NCBI RefSeq assembly: GCF_015712165.1
Contig: NZ_JADPZX010000001.1
Location: 744,001-808,000, forward strand
Direction: 5' to 3'
From: Streptomyces spinoverrucosus
GTDB lineage: Bacteria; Actinomycetota; Actinomycetes; Streptomycetales; Streptomycetaceae
DNA length: 64,000 nt
The position numbers and the translations under genes are program-made. Shown piece by piece: positions 1 to 7,992 of the stretch (positions are counted from its first letter, which is position 1; the number at the start of each line of letters is the position of its first letter). The notes beneath the pieces were generated by a model, which was not told the DNA's origin, made no database searches, and was given only the letters and a program-made list of their open reading frames with translations.

Positions 1-590
1 ACGTCGATGTCGTCGGAGGCCGACATGATCAGGCCGGGAGTGTGCGGGTAGAACCCGGCCAGGCCGGGCGCGGCATGCTGGCCGAACAGCACGTCGGGGC
101 GCGGGAAACGCTCGTGCACCCCGTCCGCGACCATCGCCGCCGCTCCCCCGCCGGACTCCTCCGCGGGCTGCCCGACCACCACGAGCGTGCCCGACCAGGT
201 CTCCCGGCCCGCCGCGAGCGCCTCGGCGGCGCCGGTCAGCCAGGTGACGTGCAGATCGTGTCCGCAGGCGTGCATCACGCCGTCGACGGTGGAGGCGTAC
301 GGCAGGCCCGTCGCCTCCTGGACGGGCAGCGCGTCCATGTCGCCGCGCAGCCAGACGACCGGCCCGTCCCCGTTGGCGAGCACGCCGACGACGCCGGTAC
401 GGCCGACCCCTTCCGTCACCTCGTATCCCGCCGCGCGCAGCCGGCCGGCCAGCCGGTCGGCGGTGCGGTGCTCCTGGAAGGCGAGTTCGGGGTGGCGGTG
501 CAGATCGCGGTAGAGGTCCTCCAGGCCGTCGGGCTTGAGACCGGCGGTGAGTTCGAGGGTGAGGCGTGCTGCGGCGGCCGGTTCGCTCAT
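1..590 (-). CDS. M20-family amidohydrolase/metallopeptidase (N-terminal part, cut by window edge)
   Basis: The reading frame runs off the left edge of the window, so only about the first 196 residues are visible. They contain the N-terminal signature of M20D amidohydrolases (the IAA-amino-acid hydrolase / hippurate hydrolase group): a 'LHRHPELAFQE' segment, then 'LRGDMDALPV', then 'HACGHDLHVTWL', which holds metal ligands in this family. Such enzymes cleave N-acyl or aminoacyl amide bonds using a di-metal centre in the cytoplasm; the exact substrate cannot be read from sequence. The ATG at 588-590 is preceded by GGAGAAGGAAGCAGC, a good ribosome binding site. The gene diverges from the kinase gene at 849. 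Confidence 0.85.
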   Translation of the reverse strand, partial: MSEPAAAARLTLELTAGLKPDGLEDLYRDLHRHPELAFQEHRTADRLAGRLRAAGYEVTEGVGRTGVVGVLANGDGPVVWLRGDMDALPVQEATGLPYASTVDGVMHACGHDLHVTWLTGAAEALAAGRETWSGTLVVVGQPAEESGGGAAAMVADGVHERFPRPDVLFGQHAAPGLAGFYPHTPGLIMSASDDID

Positions 591-848
591 GCTGCTTCCT
601 TCTCCTCCGACGAGGCACGCTCACCGACGGGCGTCGCGTGCGGGGGCGTTGGGGGCCTGCGGTGTCATCCTGCCGCGTGCCGACGCGGTCCGGTCAGTCC
701 TCGAGAGCCATCCGTACGGGTGATCATGAGCACCGCCCCTCGGCCGGTACGCTGTGGCAGCTGCGGCACTCCCCCCACCTCATCCGCACCCGTGGTGAGT
801 TACGGCCTGCGGCGCCTAGACGTCACACACCATGAGGATGAATCACAG

Positions 849-2144
849 GTGCTCATAGCGGGCCGGTACCAGCTGCAGGATCCGATCGGGCGGGGCGCGA
901 TGGGAGAGGTCTGGCGGGCGTACGACGAGACGCTCGGCAGACCGGTCGCCGTCAAGCTGCTGCTGCCCCAGGACTCCGACCCGACGGCCACCTCACGTTT
1001 CCGGCTGGAGGCGCAGACCGCCGGGCGGCTGCATCACCCGTACGTGGTGGGCGTACTCGACTTCGGTGCGCACGACGACCGGCTGTTCCTGGTGATGGAG
1101 CTGGTCGACGGCGACAGCCTCGCCCGGGTGCTCGCCGACGCGGGGCCGCAGCCCGCCGAGCGCGTGGCGCGGATCGCCGCGCAGGCTGCCGCCGGGCTGG
1201 CCGCCGCCCACCAGCAGGGCATCGTGCACCGCGACATCAAGCCGGCCAACCTGTTGCTGGACGCGGACGGCACTCTGAAGATCGGCGACTTCGGCATCGC
1301 CCGCTTCCTCGACGACCCGGCCGCCGCGCTCACCGCCACCGGCCAGATCGTCGGCACCAGCCTCTACCTCGCCCCGGAACGCGCGCTCGGCCGGCCCGCG
1401 GGCCCGGCCAGTGACGTCTACTCGCTGGGATGCGTGCTGTACCAGCTCCTCACGGGGCGCCCGCCGTTCCAGGCCGACACCCCGATCGCCATCCTGCACC
1501 AGCATCTCGACGCCACCCCGGTACCGCCCCGGCAGCTCGGTGCCGAACTCCCGCCCGCCTTCGAGAGCTACCTGCTGGGCCTGCTGGCCAAGCAGCCCGA
1601 GCACCGGCCCGGCGCCGCACAGGTCGCCGAGTGGTTCGCGGCCGGCGCCTGGCAGGGCCGCCCCGAGCCGCTGCCCGCCACCGCACCGACGCCCGCCGCG
1701 CCCACGCCCGTGGCCCCGCGGTCGCAGCCGCGGTCGCCCCGGCTCGGCGAGACCGGCCCGGCGACGACGTACATGCTGCCGTCCTCCCCGAGGACCGCGT
1801 CCCGCCGCCGCAGTCGGCCGGGGACGCGCGAGGTACTCATGCGGCCGCGCGTGCTGGGGACCGCGGCCGCGGTGGCGCTGTTCCTGGCGGCGATGGTCAT
1901 CGGCATGCTGTGGTTCTCACCCGACAACACGGCGGCGGAGGGCTCCAAGGACTCCCCCAGCGCCACTGCCACGCCCACCCCGTCGCTGTCTCCGTCGGGC
2001 GCGTCCGCCACACCGGACGCCGGGACGTCCCCGACTCCCGTCGCGGCGAAGACCAGCGAGAAGGCCAAGGACGAGAAGCGGGAGCGGCGACGTCAGGCGG
2101 ACGACGAAGGCGATGACGGTGAGGGTGACGGCGGGGACGACTGA
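849..2144 (+). CDS. Membrane-anchored Ser/Thr protein kinase (PknB-like)
   Basis: A eukaryotic-type (Hanks) kinase of 431 residues. With the chosen GTG start at 849, the P-loop is G14-R-G-A-M-G19, the ATP-binding lysine is K36 (VAVK), the catalytic aspartate is D129 in HRDIKPANLL and the metal-binding aspartate is D147 in DFGIA, so the kinase core looks intact. A Pro/Ala-rich linker follows, then one transmembrane helix at about residues 335-356, then an outer tail that is first Ser/Thr/Pro-rich and then strongly acidic. There are no PASTA repeats, so the ligand is unknown. The open frame extends far upstream with an ATG at 726, but GTG 849 gives the usual start just before GRYQL and has a GAGG about 10 bases upstream. 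The last 52 bases overlap the convergent peroxidase gene. Confidence 0.9.
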   Translation: MLIAGRYQLQDPIGRGAMGEVWRAYDETLGRPVAVKLLLPQDSDPTATSRFRLEAQTAGRLHHPYVVGVLDFGAHDDRLFLVMELVDGDSLARVLADAGPQPAERVARIAAQAAAGLAAAHQQGIVHRDIKPANLLLDADGTLKIGDFGIARFLDDPAAALTATGQIVGTSLYLAPERALGRPAGPASDVYSLGCVLYQLLTGRPPFQADTPIAILHQHLDATPVPPRQLGAELPPAFESYLLGLLAKQPEHRPGAAQVAEWFAAGAWQGRPEPLPATAPTPAAPTPVAPRSQPRSPRLGETGPATTYMLPSSPRTASRRRSRPGTREVLMRPRVLGTAAAVALFLAAMVIGMLWFSPDNTAAEGSKDSPSATATPTPSLSPSGASATPDAGTSPTPVAAKTSEKAKDEKRERRRQADDEGDDGEGDGGDD

Positions 2145-3085
2145 GACCCGCCCCTCGGGACGGCCCGCAGGAAGTCGGCCGAGGGCACGAAGAACCGGGT
2201 GCCGGTGACGGCCCGCGAGTAGTCCAGCAGCGGATCCGGCCCCGAGGTCGGGGTGCCGAGGAACATCCGCTCCAGCATGGTCTCGGTCACCTGGGGATCG
2301 CGGGCGTATGCGATGAAGTACGTCCCGAACTCGCCGTGCCCGGGCCTGCCGAACGGCATCGCGGCGCGCAGGATGCGCAGTTCGGTCCCGTCCGGAGCCA
2401 TGACGCTGTTGACGTCCTTGTGCGAACCGGGCGCGTCGAGTTCGACGTTGGTCGCCTTGGTACGGCCGATGATCTTCTCCTGGGTCTCGACCGGCAGCCC
2501 CTCCCAGGCGTCCATGTCGTGCAGGTACTTCTGCACGACCACATAGGAGCCACCGCGGAAGCCGGGGTCCTCGTCGCCCACGAGTGCCGCGTCGGCGGCG
2601 TCGGACCCGACCGGGTTCTCGGTGCCGTCGACGAAGCCGAGGAGGTTGCGCGAGTCGTAGTAGGCGAAGGCGTGCACCTCGTCCTGGACGGTGGCCGCGT
2701 CGCGCAGCCCCTTCATGATCTCCGCGGTCAGCGCGATGCACAGGTCGAGGCGGGCCGCCCGGATGTGGAAGAGCAGATCACCCGGCGTGGCCACGGCCTT
2801 GTGCCGGGGCCCGGTCAGCTCGCGGAACGGGTACAGCGCGGCCGGGCGCGGAGCGCCGAACAGCCGGTCCCAGGCGTCGGCCCCTACCCCGGCCACGCAG
2901 GACAGACCGCCGTCGGGATACGGAAAGGCGAGGGCCCGCTCCCGGCCGGCGAGTCCCGCCAGCACCTCCCGGGCCGCGTCCTCCCCACCCGGATCGACGG
3001 TGACCACCAGGAAGACCGCCGCACTCGGCAACGGGCTCAGCACCGGCTGCGGCCGGCCAGGGGCAGACGGTACCGACGACGACAT
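2093..3085 (-). CDS. DyP-type heme peroxidase
   Basis: A dye-decolorising peroxidase of 330 residues, usual for the B/P class; no signal peptide or Tat motif is seen. The family motif GFVDGTEN carries D153, the proximal heme ligand is H222 in GSHKDVN, and the distal arginine region reads RILRAAMPFG. It would oxidise organic substrates with hydrogen peroxide. ATG 3085 is preferred because GGGGGG lies just upstream; a GTG at 3097 is an alternative. Many actinobacterial DyPs sit beside an encapsulin gene, but none is here, and the C-terminus is a Ser/Pro-rich tail without the encapsulin-targeting motif I know. That tail is encoded opposite the acidic tail of the kinase, with a 52-base convergent overlap. 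Confidence 0.92.
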   Translation of the reverse strand: MSSSVPSAPGRPQPVLSPLPSAAVFLVVTVDPGGEDAAREVLAGLAGRERALAFPYPDGGLSCVAGVGADAWDRLFGAPRPAALYPFRELTGPRHKAVATPGDLLFHIRAARLDLCIALTAEIMKGLRDAATVQDEVHAFAYYDSRNLLGFVDGTENPVGSDAADAALVGDEDPGFRGGSYVVVQKYLHDMDAWEGLPVETQEKIIGRTKATNVELDAPGSHKDVNSVMAPDGTELRILRAAMPFGRPGHGEFGTYFIAYARDPQVTETMLERMFLGTPTSGPDPLLDYSRAVTGTRFFVPSADFLRAVPRGGSQSSPPSPSPSSPSSSA

Positions 3086-3284
3086 GGCGCCCCCCACTCA
3101 TCCACGTGCGCCACCACCCCGGTGGCCGATGGGCACTGTGACCCTGCCCAATCGAACACGCCTCGACACCGCGGGAGTCCGTGCGAAAGCGTGCGGGGCC
3201 CGGTGCCCCCGCCCGTCGCGGGTGTGCGGCACCGGAGCCCCGCGGCTCCCCACCGGCATGATGGCCGGACCGAGGGGAGGTCCG

Positions 3285-3316
3285 CATTGCCGTGTTCCGG
3301 CAACGTTGACTACGCT
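3285..3316 (+). promoter_or_regulatory. Palindromic operator/promoter, copy A
   Basis: The 19-mer CATTGCCGTGTTCCGGCAA (3285-3303) contains the inverted repeat TTGCCG-5-CGGCAA. TTGCCG can act as a -35 box with TACGCT (3311-3316) as -10 at an 18-base spacer, so the palindrome would cover the -35. It lies 30 bases upstream of the broken PucR-type regulator. The same 19-mer recurs at 6340. Reading it as the regulator's own operator is inference. Confidence 0.5.
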
Positions 3317-3346
3317 CCGGATGCCGTAAGCCGTGGGTACGCCGAC

Positions 3347-4185
3347 ATGCTGACGGAGGTCTCCGCCACGGGGCGCCGCCCCACCCGCCACGAGCTGGAG
3401 GAGCGCCGCGTCCTCGACGCCACCCGCGCTGCCGGCCCGGCGTACCGGGCTCGGCGGACGGTGTGCCGGCCGCGGTGTCCCAGGCCGTCGACGCCATCGC
3501 CGAAGGCTGTGAGCGGGCCCAGCACTTGGCGGTACGTCAGGAGGAGGCCGCCCGGCGGGAGTTCATCGACGACCTGCTGTACGGGCGCAGCGACCTGGGG
3601 CGACTCGCGGAACGGGCCGAGCGGTTCGGGCTGGTGCTGTCCCGCGCGCACGCGGTCGCGGTCGCCGAGGGCCCGGAGGCGTACGCCGACACCCACCCGG
3701 TGACCCGCCGCGTGGAGACCGCCCTGCCAAGCCGCTTCGGCGACCGGCCTGCTCGCCACCGAGAACGGACAGCTGATCTGCATCGCGCCCGGCGACCAGG
3801 ACGAGGTGCTCGCGTTCTTCGCCAAGCAGGCCCATGCGGCGGCCGGCGCTCGACGAGCCGGTGGTGCGCCCCGCCGAGCTGCTGGTGTATCCGGTGCTCA
3901 CCCGGGACCGGCAGGCCATGGCCGACCTGGTGCTGAGCGCCCTGGGTCCGCTGCGCCGGGCCCGTGGTGGCGCGGAGCCGCCGCTGCGGACGCTGGAGGC
4001 GTACTTCGAGTCGGGCTGCGTCGCGGCCGAGGCGGCTCGCGCTGAGCGTGCGGGCCCTCACCTACCGCCTGGAGCGCATCCACGAGCTGACCGGCGCCAA
4101 TCCGGCCGACCCGATGCACCGCCACACCCCGCAGACGGCCGTGATCGGCGCCCGGCTGCTGGACTGGCCCGCCCAGGAGCTCTGA
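3347..4185 (+). pseudogene. PucR/CdaR-family transcriptional regulator, multiply frameshifted and deleted
   Basis: Remains of a PucR-type activator with a C-terminal helix-turn-helix are spread over all three frames of this strand. Frame 1 gives MLTEVSATGRRPTRHELEER. A second frame resumes near 3445 with VSQAVDAIAEGCERAQ to EFIDDLLYGRSDLG. A third resumes near 3752 with LLATENGQLICIAPGDQ. The frame then jumps near 3838 (LLVYPVLTRDRQAMADLV) and again near 4040 (LSVRALTYRLERIHELTG, the HTH). Compared with intact relatives I remember, roughly 30 and 40 residues are also missing near 3440 and 3838. Four or more lesions make sequencing error unlikely, so this is a genuine pseudogene. The final HTH segment is well conserved, which suggests recent decay. 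Confidence 0.85.
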
Positions 4186-4214
4186 CTCCCGGACGGGCCG
4201 ACCCGCGCCGGCGC

Positions 4215-5714
4215 TCAGCCGGTGATCTCGACCTTCTCGGCAGCGGCGTCCCGCCGGGTGATGCCCTTCAGCAGCTCGGCGAGGTCGATCCCCGTGGTGG
4301 AGCCGAGGAGTTCGATCCCCTGCGTGACGTTGTCGGCGACCGCGCGGGGGATCCGGCCGGCCCCGTCGGTGGAGATCACGGTCATCTTGTCCACCGCCGC
4401 GAGCGGTTCGGACGCCTTGGCGACGACCTGCGGCAGCACCTCGACCAGCATCTGCAGCACGGCCGCGTCGCCGTACTGCCCGAAGGCGTCGGCCTTCTGC
4501 CGCATGGCCTGTGCCTCGGCCGTTCCCTTCGCGCCGATCGCGGCCGCCTCGGCCTCGCCCTCCAGCCGCACCGCCTCCGCGATCGCCGCCCGCCGGGCCC
4601 GCTCGGCCTCACCCTGCTTCAGGCCCTCGATCGCCTCCGCCTCGGCCAGCGCGCTGCGCCGCTGCTTCTCGCCCTCACCGGTCAGCCGGGACCGCTCGGC
4701 CTCCGCCTGCGCCGCCGCGATGCCGGCCAGCCGCTCGGCCTCGGCCTGCTTGACCCGCGCCACCCGCCGGGCTTCGGCCTCCTGCTCGGCGGCGTATCGC
4801 TGGGCGTCGGCGGGCTTGCGCACCTCGGTGTCGAGCTGGCGGTCCTTCAGCGCGGCCTGCCGCTCGGCGACCTTCTCCTGCTGGGTGAGGATGTCCTGCT
4901 GGCGGGCCGCCTCCGCGAGCGGTCCGGCGGCGTTGGCCTGCGCGGCCGCAGCGTCGGTCTCGGCCTTGATCTCGGCCTGCCGCAGCGCGAACGTCCGCTG
5001 GGCGACGGCGATCTCCTCCTCGGCCTTCAACCGGGCCTGCTCGGCGGCCCGGCGGGCCTCGGCCTCGGCGATGTCCGCCTCCTGCTTGGCGCGGGCCGCC
5101 TCCGGGCGACCGAGGTCCTCCAGGTAGGAGCCCTCGGTGGTGATGTCCTGGATCTGGAAGGCGTCCAGCACCAGACCCTGCCCGGACAGGCTGGCCTCGG
5201 CCTCCTCGGCGACCTGCCCGGCGAAGACGGCCCGGTCGCGGATGATGTCCTCCACCGACATCCGCCCGACGATGGCCCGCAGCGCTCCGGACAGCACCTC
5301 CTGGGTGAAGCCGACGATCCCGTCCTGCTGCATCAGGAACCGCTGCGCCGCCGCCCGGATCGAGTCCTCGGTGCCGCCCACCTTCACGATGGCGACGCCT
5401 TCGAGGTGGGCCTTGACCCCGCGCAGGGTGACCGCGCCGCGCACCGCCACCGGGATGTGCCGCGAGGACAGGTCGAGCGTGAACCGCTGCTGCACGAACG
5501 GCACGACGAACACGCCACCGCCGACGACGACCTTCTGCCCGCTGTTGTCGGTGAACACGCGCCCGGTCGCAGGATCGGTGGCCTGCTTGCCGCGCCGCCC
5601 GGTGACGATGAACGCCTCACTCGGACCAGCCACTTTGTACCGGCTGACCACCACCAGGGCCAGCAGGACGAGAAGTACGGCGACTCCCACCACCGCTATG
5701 ACGACAGGACTCAT
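4215..5714 (-). CDS. Flotillin-like SPFH-domain membrane scaffold protein
   Basis: A 499-residue flotillin. An N-terminal hydrophobic anchor (about residues 3-23, VVIAVVGVAVLLVLLALVVV) is followed by an SPFH/PHB domain (about 30-200), then a long Ala/Glu/Lys/Arg-rich coiled coil with EAEA-type repeats (about 210-410), then a conserved C-terminal region. Flotillins assemble into membrane microdomains and affect fluidity and signalling. The start is ATG 5714 with GGGGGC just upstream; the frame stays open further upstream but only into the spacer. It lies 56 bases downstream of an NfeD-like membrane protein, the usual flotillin partner, so the two form a likely operon. In Bacillus, flotillin domains involve polyisoprenoid lipids, which makes the hopanoid genes in this window a plausible but unproven functional link. 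Confidence 0.9.
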   Translation of the reverse strand: MSPVVIAVVGVAVLLVLLALVVVSRYKVAGPSEAFIVTGRRGKQATDPATGRVFTDNSGQKVVVGGGVFVVPFVQQRFTLDLSSRHIPVAVRGAVTLRGVKAHLEGVAIVKVGGTEDSIRAAAQRFLMQQDGIVGFTQEVLSGALRAIVGRMSVEDIIRDRAVFAGQVAEEAEASLSGQGLVLDAFQIQDITTEGSYLEDLGRPEAARAKQEADIAEAEARRAAEQARLKAEEEIAVAQRTFALRQAEIKAETDAAAAQANAAGPLAEAARQQDILTQQEKVAERQAALKDRQLDTEVRKPADAQRYAAEQEAEARRVARVKQAEAERLAGIAAAQAEAERSRLTGEGEKQRRSALAEAEAIEGLKQGEAERARRAAIAEAVRLEGEAEAAAIGAKGTAEAQAMRQKADAFGQYGDAAVLQMLVEVLPQVVAKASEPLAAVDKMTVISTDGAGRIPRAVADNVTQGIELLGSTTGIDLAELLKGITRRDAAAEKVEITG

Positions 5715-5770
5715 GACAATGCCCCCGATCCAAGAGCTGGGAAACACAGAAAACACACGAAAACCAGCGG

Positions 5771-6265
5771 TCAGTCCACCGGGCGCACCACGACGGAGGT
5801 CGCGGACGGAGCCGCCTCGACCCACACCTCGGCACCCCTGGCCACCGGCACCGCACAACGCGCGGCGAACTTCACCGGCTGACCGGCGAGTTGCAGCAGC
5901 ACCTCACCGAAACCACCGGCCGGGATGGCGGTCACGACGCTGCCCGAGGTGCCCACGAGGTCCTCACCACGCGGTGTGACAGCGGTCTGATCGCGCATCA
6001 GGGCACGACTGAGGCGGTACGTCAGCCAGGCCGTGCCCGCGCCACAGACGGCACCGCAGCCGGTGGCGAGCGCCGGGCCGACCCCGGCCGCGCCCATGGC
6101 GAGGGCTCCGCCGAAGCCGGTCATCGCCAGGAACCCGGCGACGACCGGCAGCGACAGCCACCCGTCGAGGACGCCGTCGAGCACACCGTCCAGCACCCCG
6201 TCGAGGACCAGCGCCAGGGCGAGCAGCACGACCCCCGTGATGCCGAGTCCCAGAAACCAGGCCAT
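5771..6265 (-). CDS. NfeD-like / OB-fold membrane protein, flotillin partner
   Basis: A 164-residue protein with an N-terminal hydrophobic region (two or three helices between residues 3 and 85) and a C-terminal soluble domain of about 75 residues (EDLVGTSGSVVTAIPAGG to VEAAPSATSVVV). That domain resembles the OB-fold of NfeD proteins, which are commonly encoded next to flotillins. ATG 6265 has GGGGGAC upstream. The first helix continues into a short repeat, (L)DGV x4, encoded by four 12-bp DNA units, placing several aspartates next to the membrane. It is the first gene of a two-gene unit with the flotillin. Confidence 0.7.
   Translation of the reverse strand: MAWFLGLGITGVVLLALALVLDGVLDGVLDGVLDGWLSLPVVAGFLAMTGFGGALAMGAAGVGPALATGCGAVCGAGTAWLTYRLSRALMRDQTAVTPRGEDLVGTSGSVVTAIPAGGFGEVLLQLAGQPVKFAARCAVPVARGAEVWVEAAPSATSVVVRPVD
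6162..6209. repeat. Four 12-bp tandem units inside the NfeD-like gene
   Basis: Units of the form CCGTCGAGGACG at 6162, 6174, 6186 and 6198 encode a Leu-Asp-Gly-Val repeat. In-frame copy changes would lengthen or shorten the protein by four residues. Confidence 0.75.
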
Positions 6266-6339
6266 GCGTGCCGTCCCCCTCTCGCCCCTCGCCGGTCTCC
6301 CCCGTTGACGGAATCCTCACATGCGGGGTTGCGGGGTTT

Positions 6340-6369
6340 CATTGCCGTGTTCCGGCAATCTTTACGCTC
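6340..6369 (+). promoter_or_regulatory. Palindromic operator/promoter, copy B (no gene downstream)
   Basis: Exact second copy of the 19-mer found at 3285, here at 6340-6358, followed by TACGCT at 6364-6369 (possible -10, 16-base spacer from TTGCCG). Both copies continue into TACGCTC, then a few bases, then GATGCCG, so similarity extends beyond the palindrome. In plus orientation no gene follows: the next coding sequence is the 3' end of a minus-strand permease remnant. It also lies 75 bases upstream of the minus-strand NfeD-like gene and might act on that gene instead. Confidence 0.5.
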
Positions 6370-6409
6370 TTTTGATGCCGACGTCCGGACCCCGTCGGCG
6401 CATCGGGGG

Positions 6410-6751
6410 TCAGCTCAGGCCGAAGTACCGCAGCCACACGTAGGCGAGGGCCACGACCACGGTGACCGCGGTGACCGCGGTGACGACCAGGCCGTACCGG
6501 GTGAACTCCCAGAAGGAGATGGGCCGGCGCTTGCGTTCGGCGATCCCGAGTACGACCACGTTCGCGGAGGCCCCGATCGCGGTGGCGTTGCCACCGAGGT
6601 CGGCGCCGAGGGCGAGGGACCACCACATGACGTGGTCCTTGGCGCCGCCCATGTTCTGCACCAGGTCGGCGGTGATCGGCGCCATGGTGGCGACGTACGG
6701 AATGTTGTCGACGACACCGGAGAGGACGGCGGACGCGCTGAGCACGATCAT
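6410..6751 (-). pseudogene. SLC13/ArsB-type anion permease, C-terminal remnant
   Basis: About 113 residues remain of a permease that is normally about 420 or more. They comprise the segment [18 protein letters not shown], then [20 protein letters not shown], then [13 protein letters not shown] and a final hydrophobic helix ending LRYFGLS. These match the C-terminal part of SLC13/NhaD/ArsB-like ion transporters. The similarity stops abruptly at about 6751; upstream on the minus strand there is unrelated non-coding sequence, so the N-terminal three quarters are gone. It is probably non-functional, and is another sign of rearrangement between 3.2 and 6.8 kb. Confidence 0.75.
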
Positions 6752-6897
6752 CCGGCGGCGATTCGGAACAGCTGGTCACAAATGCGGCGATACCGCCGGG
6801 CGGGGCCGGGGGCGGGGCCCGCGCGCGGCGGGCGCGGCGAGAAGGGGCCGGACGAGCCCCTCCCACCGCAGACCTGCTCAAGGCCCGGTCGCGTCCC

Positions 6898-7770
6898 TCA
6901 ATGCCCCGCGGCCGACAGGCCCAGCACCCTCCTGATCGTGCGCAGCACGCCGTCCTCCGTGTTGGGCGGCGCCACGTGGCGGGCTCGGCGGATGACCTCC
7001 GGGTGGGCGTTCGCCATCGCGAAGGACCACTCCGCCGTGTCGAGCATCTCCAGGTCGTTGAGGTAGTCGCCGAACACCATCGTCTGCGCGGGCGTGATGC
7101 CGAGCTCACGCTGGAGGCGGCGGATGGCGGCGCCCTTGTTGGCGGTGCGGTTCATGATGTCGACCCAGTGCTCACCGGAGACAACGACCTGGTGGGTGAC
7201 GCCGAAGCGGGCGAGGGCGGGGGCGGTGGTCCGTTCCGCCGGGCCGAAGTCGTAGAGGGCGATCTTGAGGATGTCGTCCTCGACCGCGGTGACGTCCTCG
7301 ACCGTGCGGTGCTCGACGTAGTACTTGCGCACCTCGGCCAGGAAGGCCTCGTCGGTGCGCTCGACGTACGCGGACCGCTTGCCGCAGACGACGGCGCCCA
7401 CGTCGACGCCGCCGGCCGCGAGCCGCCGTACCGCCTCGACGACGTCCGTGACGACGGCCGGGTCCAACGGGTCGGAGCTCAGTTCCACGCCGTCGCGGAC
7501 GACGTACGTGCCGTTCTCCGCGATGAACACCATGCCCTCGGCCGCCCGGGCGAACTCCCGCGCCAGCGTGGCGTACTGGCGGCCGCTCGCCGGGCTGAAC
7601 AGCACCCCGCGCTCCCGCAACCGCTCCAGCACCTCCCACAGCCCGGCAGGGACCTGCTTGTCGTCGTCCAGCAGCGTGCCGTCCATGTCGGTGACGACGA
7701 GCCGGATGTCGGCGGAGCTGTGCGCCGGGGAGTCGTGCGTGGTGGGCAGGGGCGCGTGAGAGTAGGGCAT
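6898..7770 (-). CDS. HAD-superfamily Cof-type phosphatase
   Basis: A 290-residue haloacid-dehalogenase-like hydrolase of the Cof/IIB group. Motif I is D28-M-D30-G-T with D28 as nucleophile, motif II lies in FSPASGRQYATL, the lysine is in TANKGAAIRRL, and motif III/IV is VFGDYLNDLEML. A cap domain occupies roughly residues 95-200. Relatives dephosphorylate sugar phosphates, flavin or pyridoxal phosphates; the substrate is not predictable. ATG 7770 is preceded by CCAGGAAACAGGAC. It is divergent from the DUF574 gene, with 222 bases between the starts. Confidence 0.88.
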   Translation of the reverse strand: MPYSHAPLPTTHDSPAHSSADIRLVVTDMDGTLLDDDKQVPAGLWEVLERLRERGVLFSPASGRQYATLAREFARAAEGMVFIAENGTYVVRDGVELSSDPLDPAVVTDVVEAVRRLAAGGVDVGAVVCGKRSAYVERTDEAFLAEVRKYYVEHRTVEDVTAVEDDILKIALYDFGPAERTTAPALARFGVTHQVVVSGEHWVDIMNRTANKGAAIRRLQRELGITPAQTMVFGDYLNDLEMLDTAEWSFAMANAHPEVIRRARHVAPPNTEDGVLRTIRRVLGLSAAGH

Positions 7771-7992
7771 GTCCTGTTTCCTGGGGCGCTCGGCCGTCCC
7801 GGTCGTCGTCGTTCCCGGGGCGCTCGGCCGCGCCGCGTGTCGTTCCGGATGCGGCCGTCAACCCTACCCGGGACACTCCCCCGTACGAGTGGCACCCCGG
7901 TCCCGGAACCCGGTCCCCGATTCCCGCCACGCACTGATCTTGGACCCGGCACAATGGCGGCGACTGCGGTACGGGCGAGGAGAGGAAGAGAC

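Noticed and set aside
2093..3085. DyP cargo of an encapsulin nanocompartment
   Set aside because: No encapsulin gene is in the window and the C-terminal tail lacks a recognisable targeting peptide.
3834..5882. Plus-strand ORF of 682 codons
   Set aside because: It is the antisense of the flotillin gene, with Leu/Gly/Arg-rich nonsense composition.
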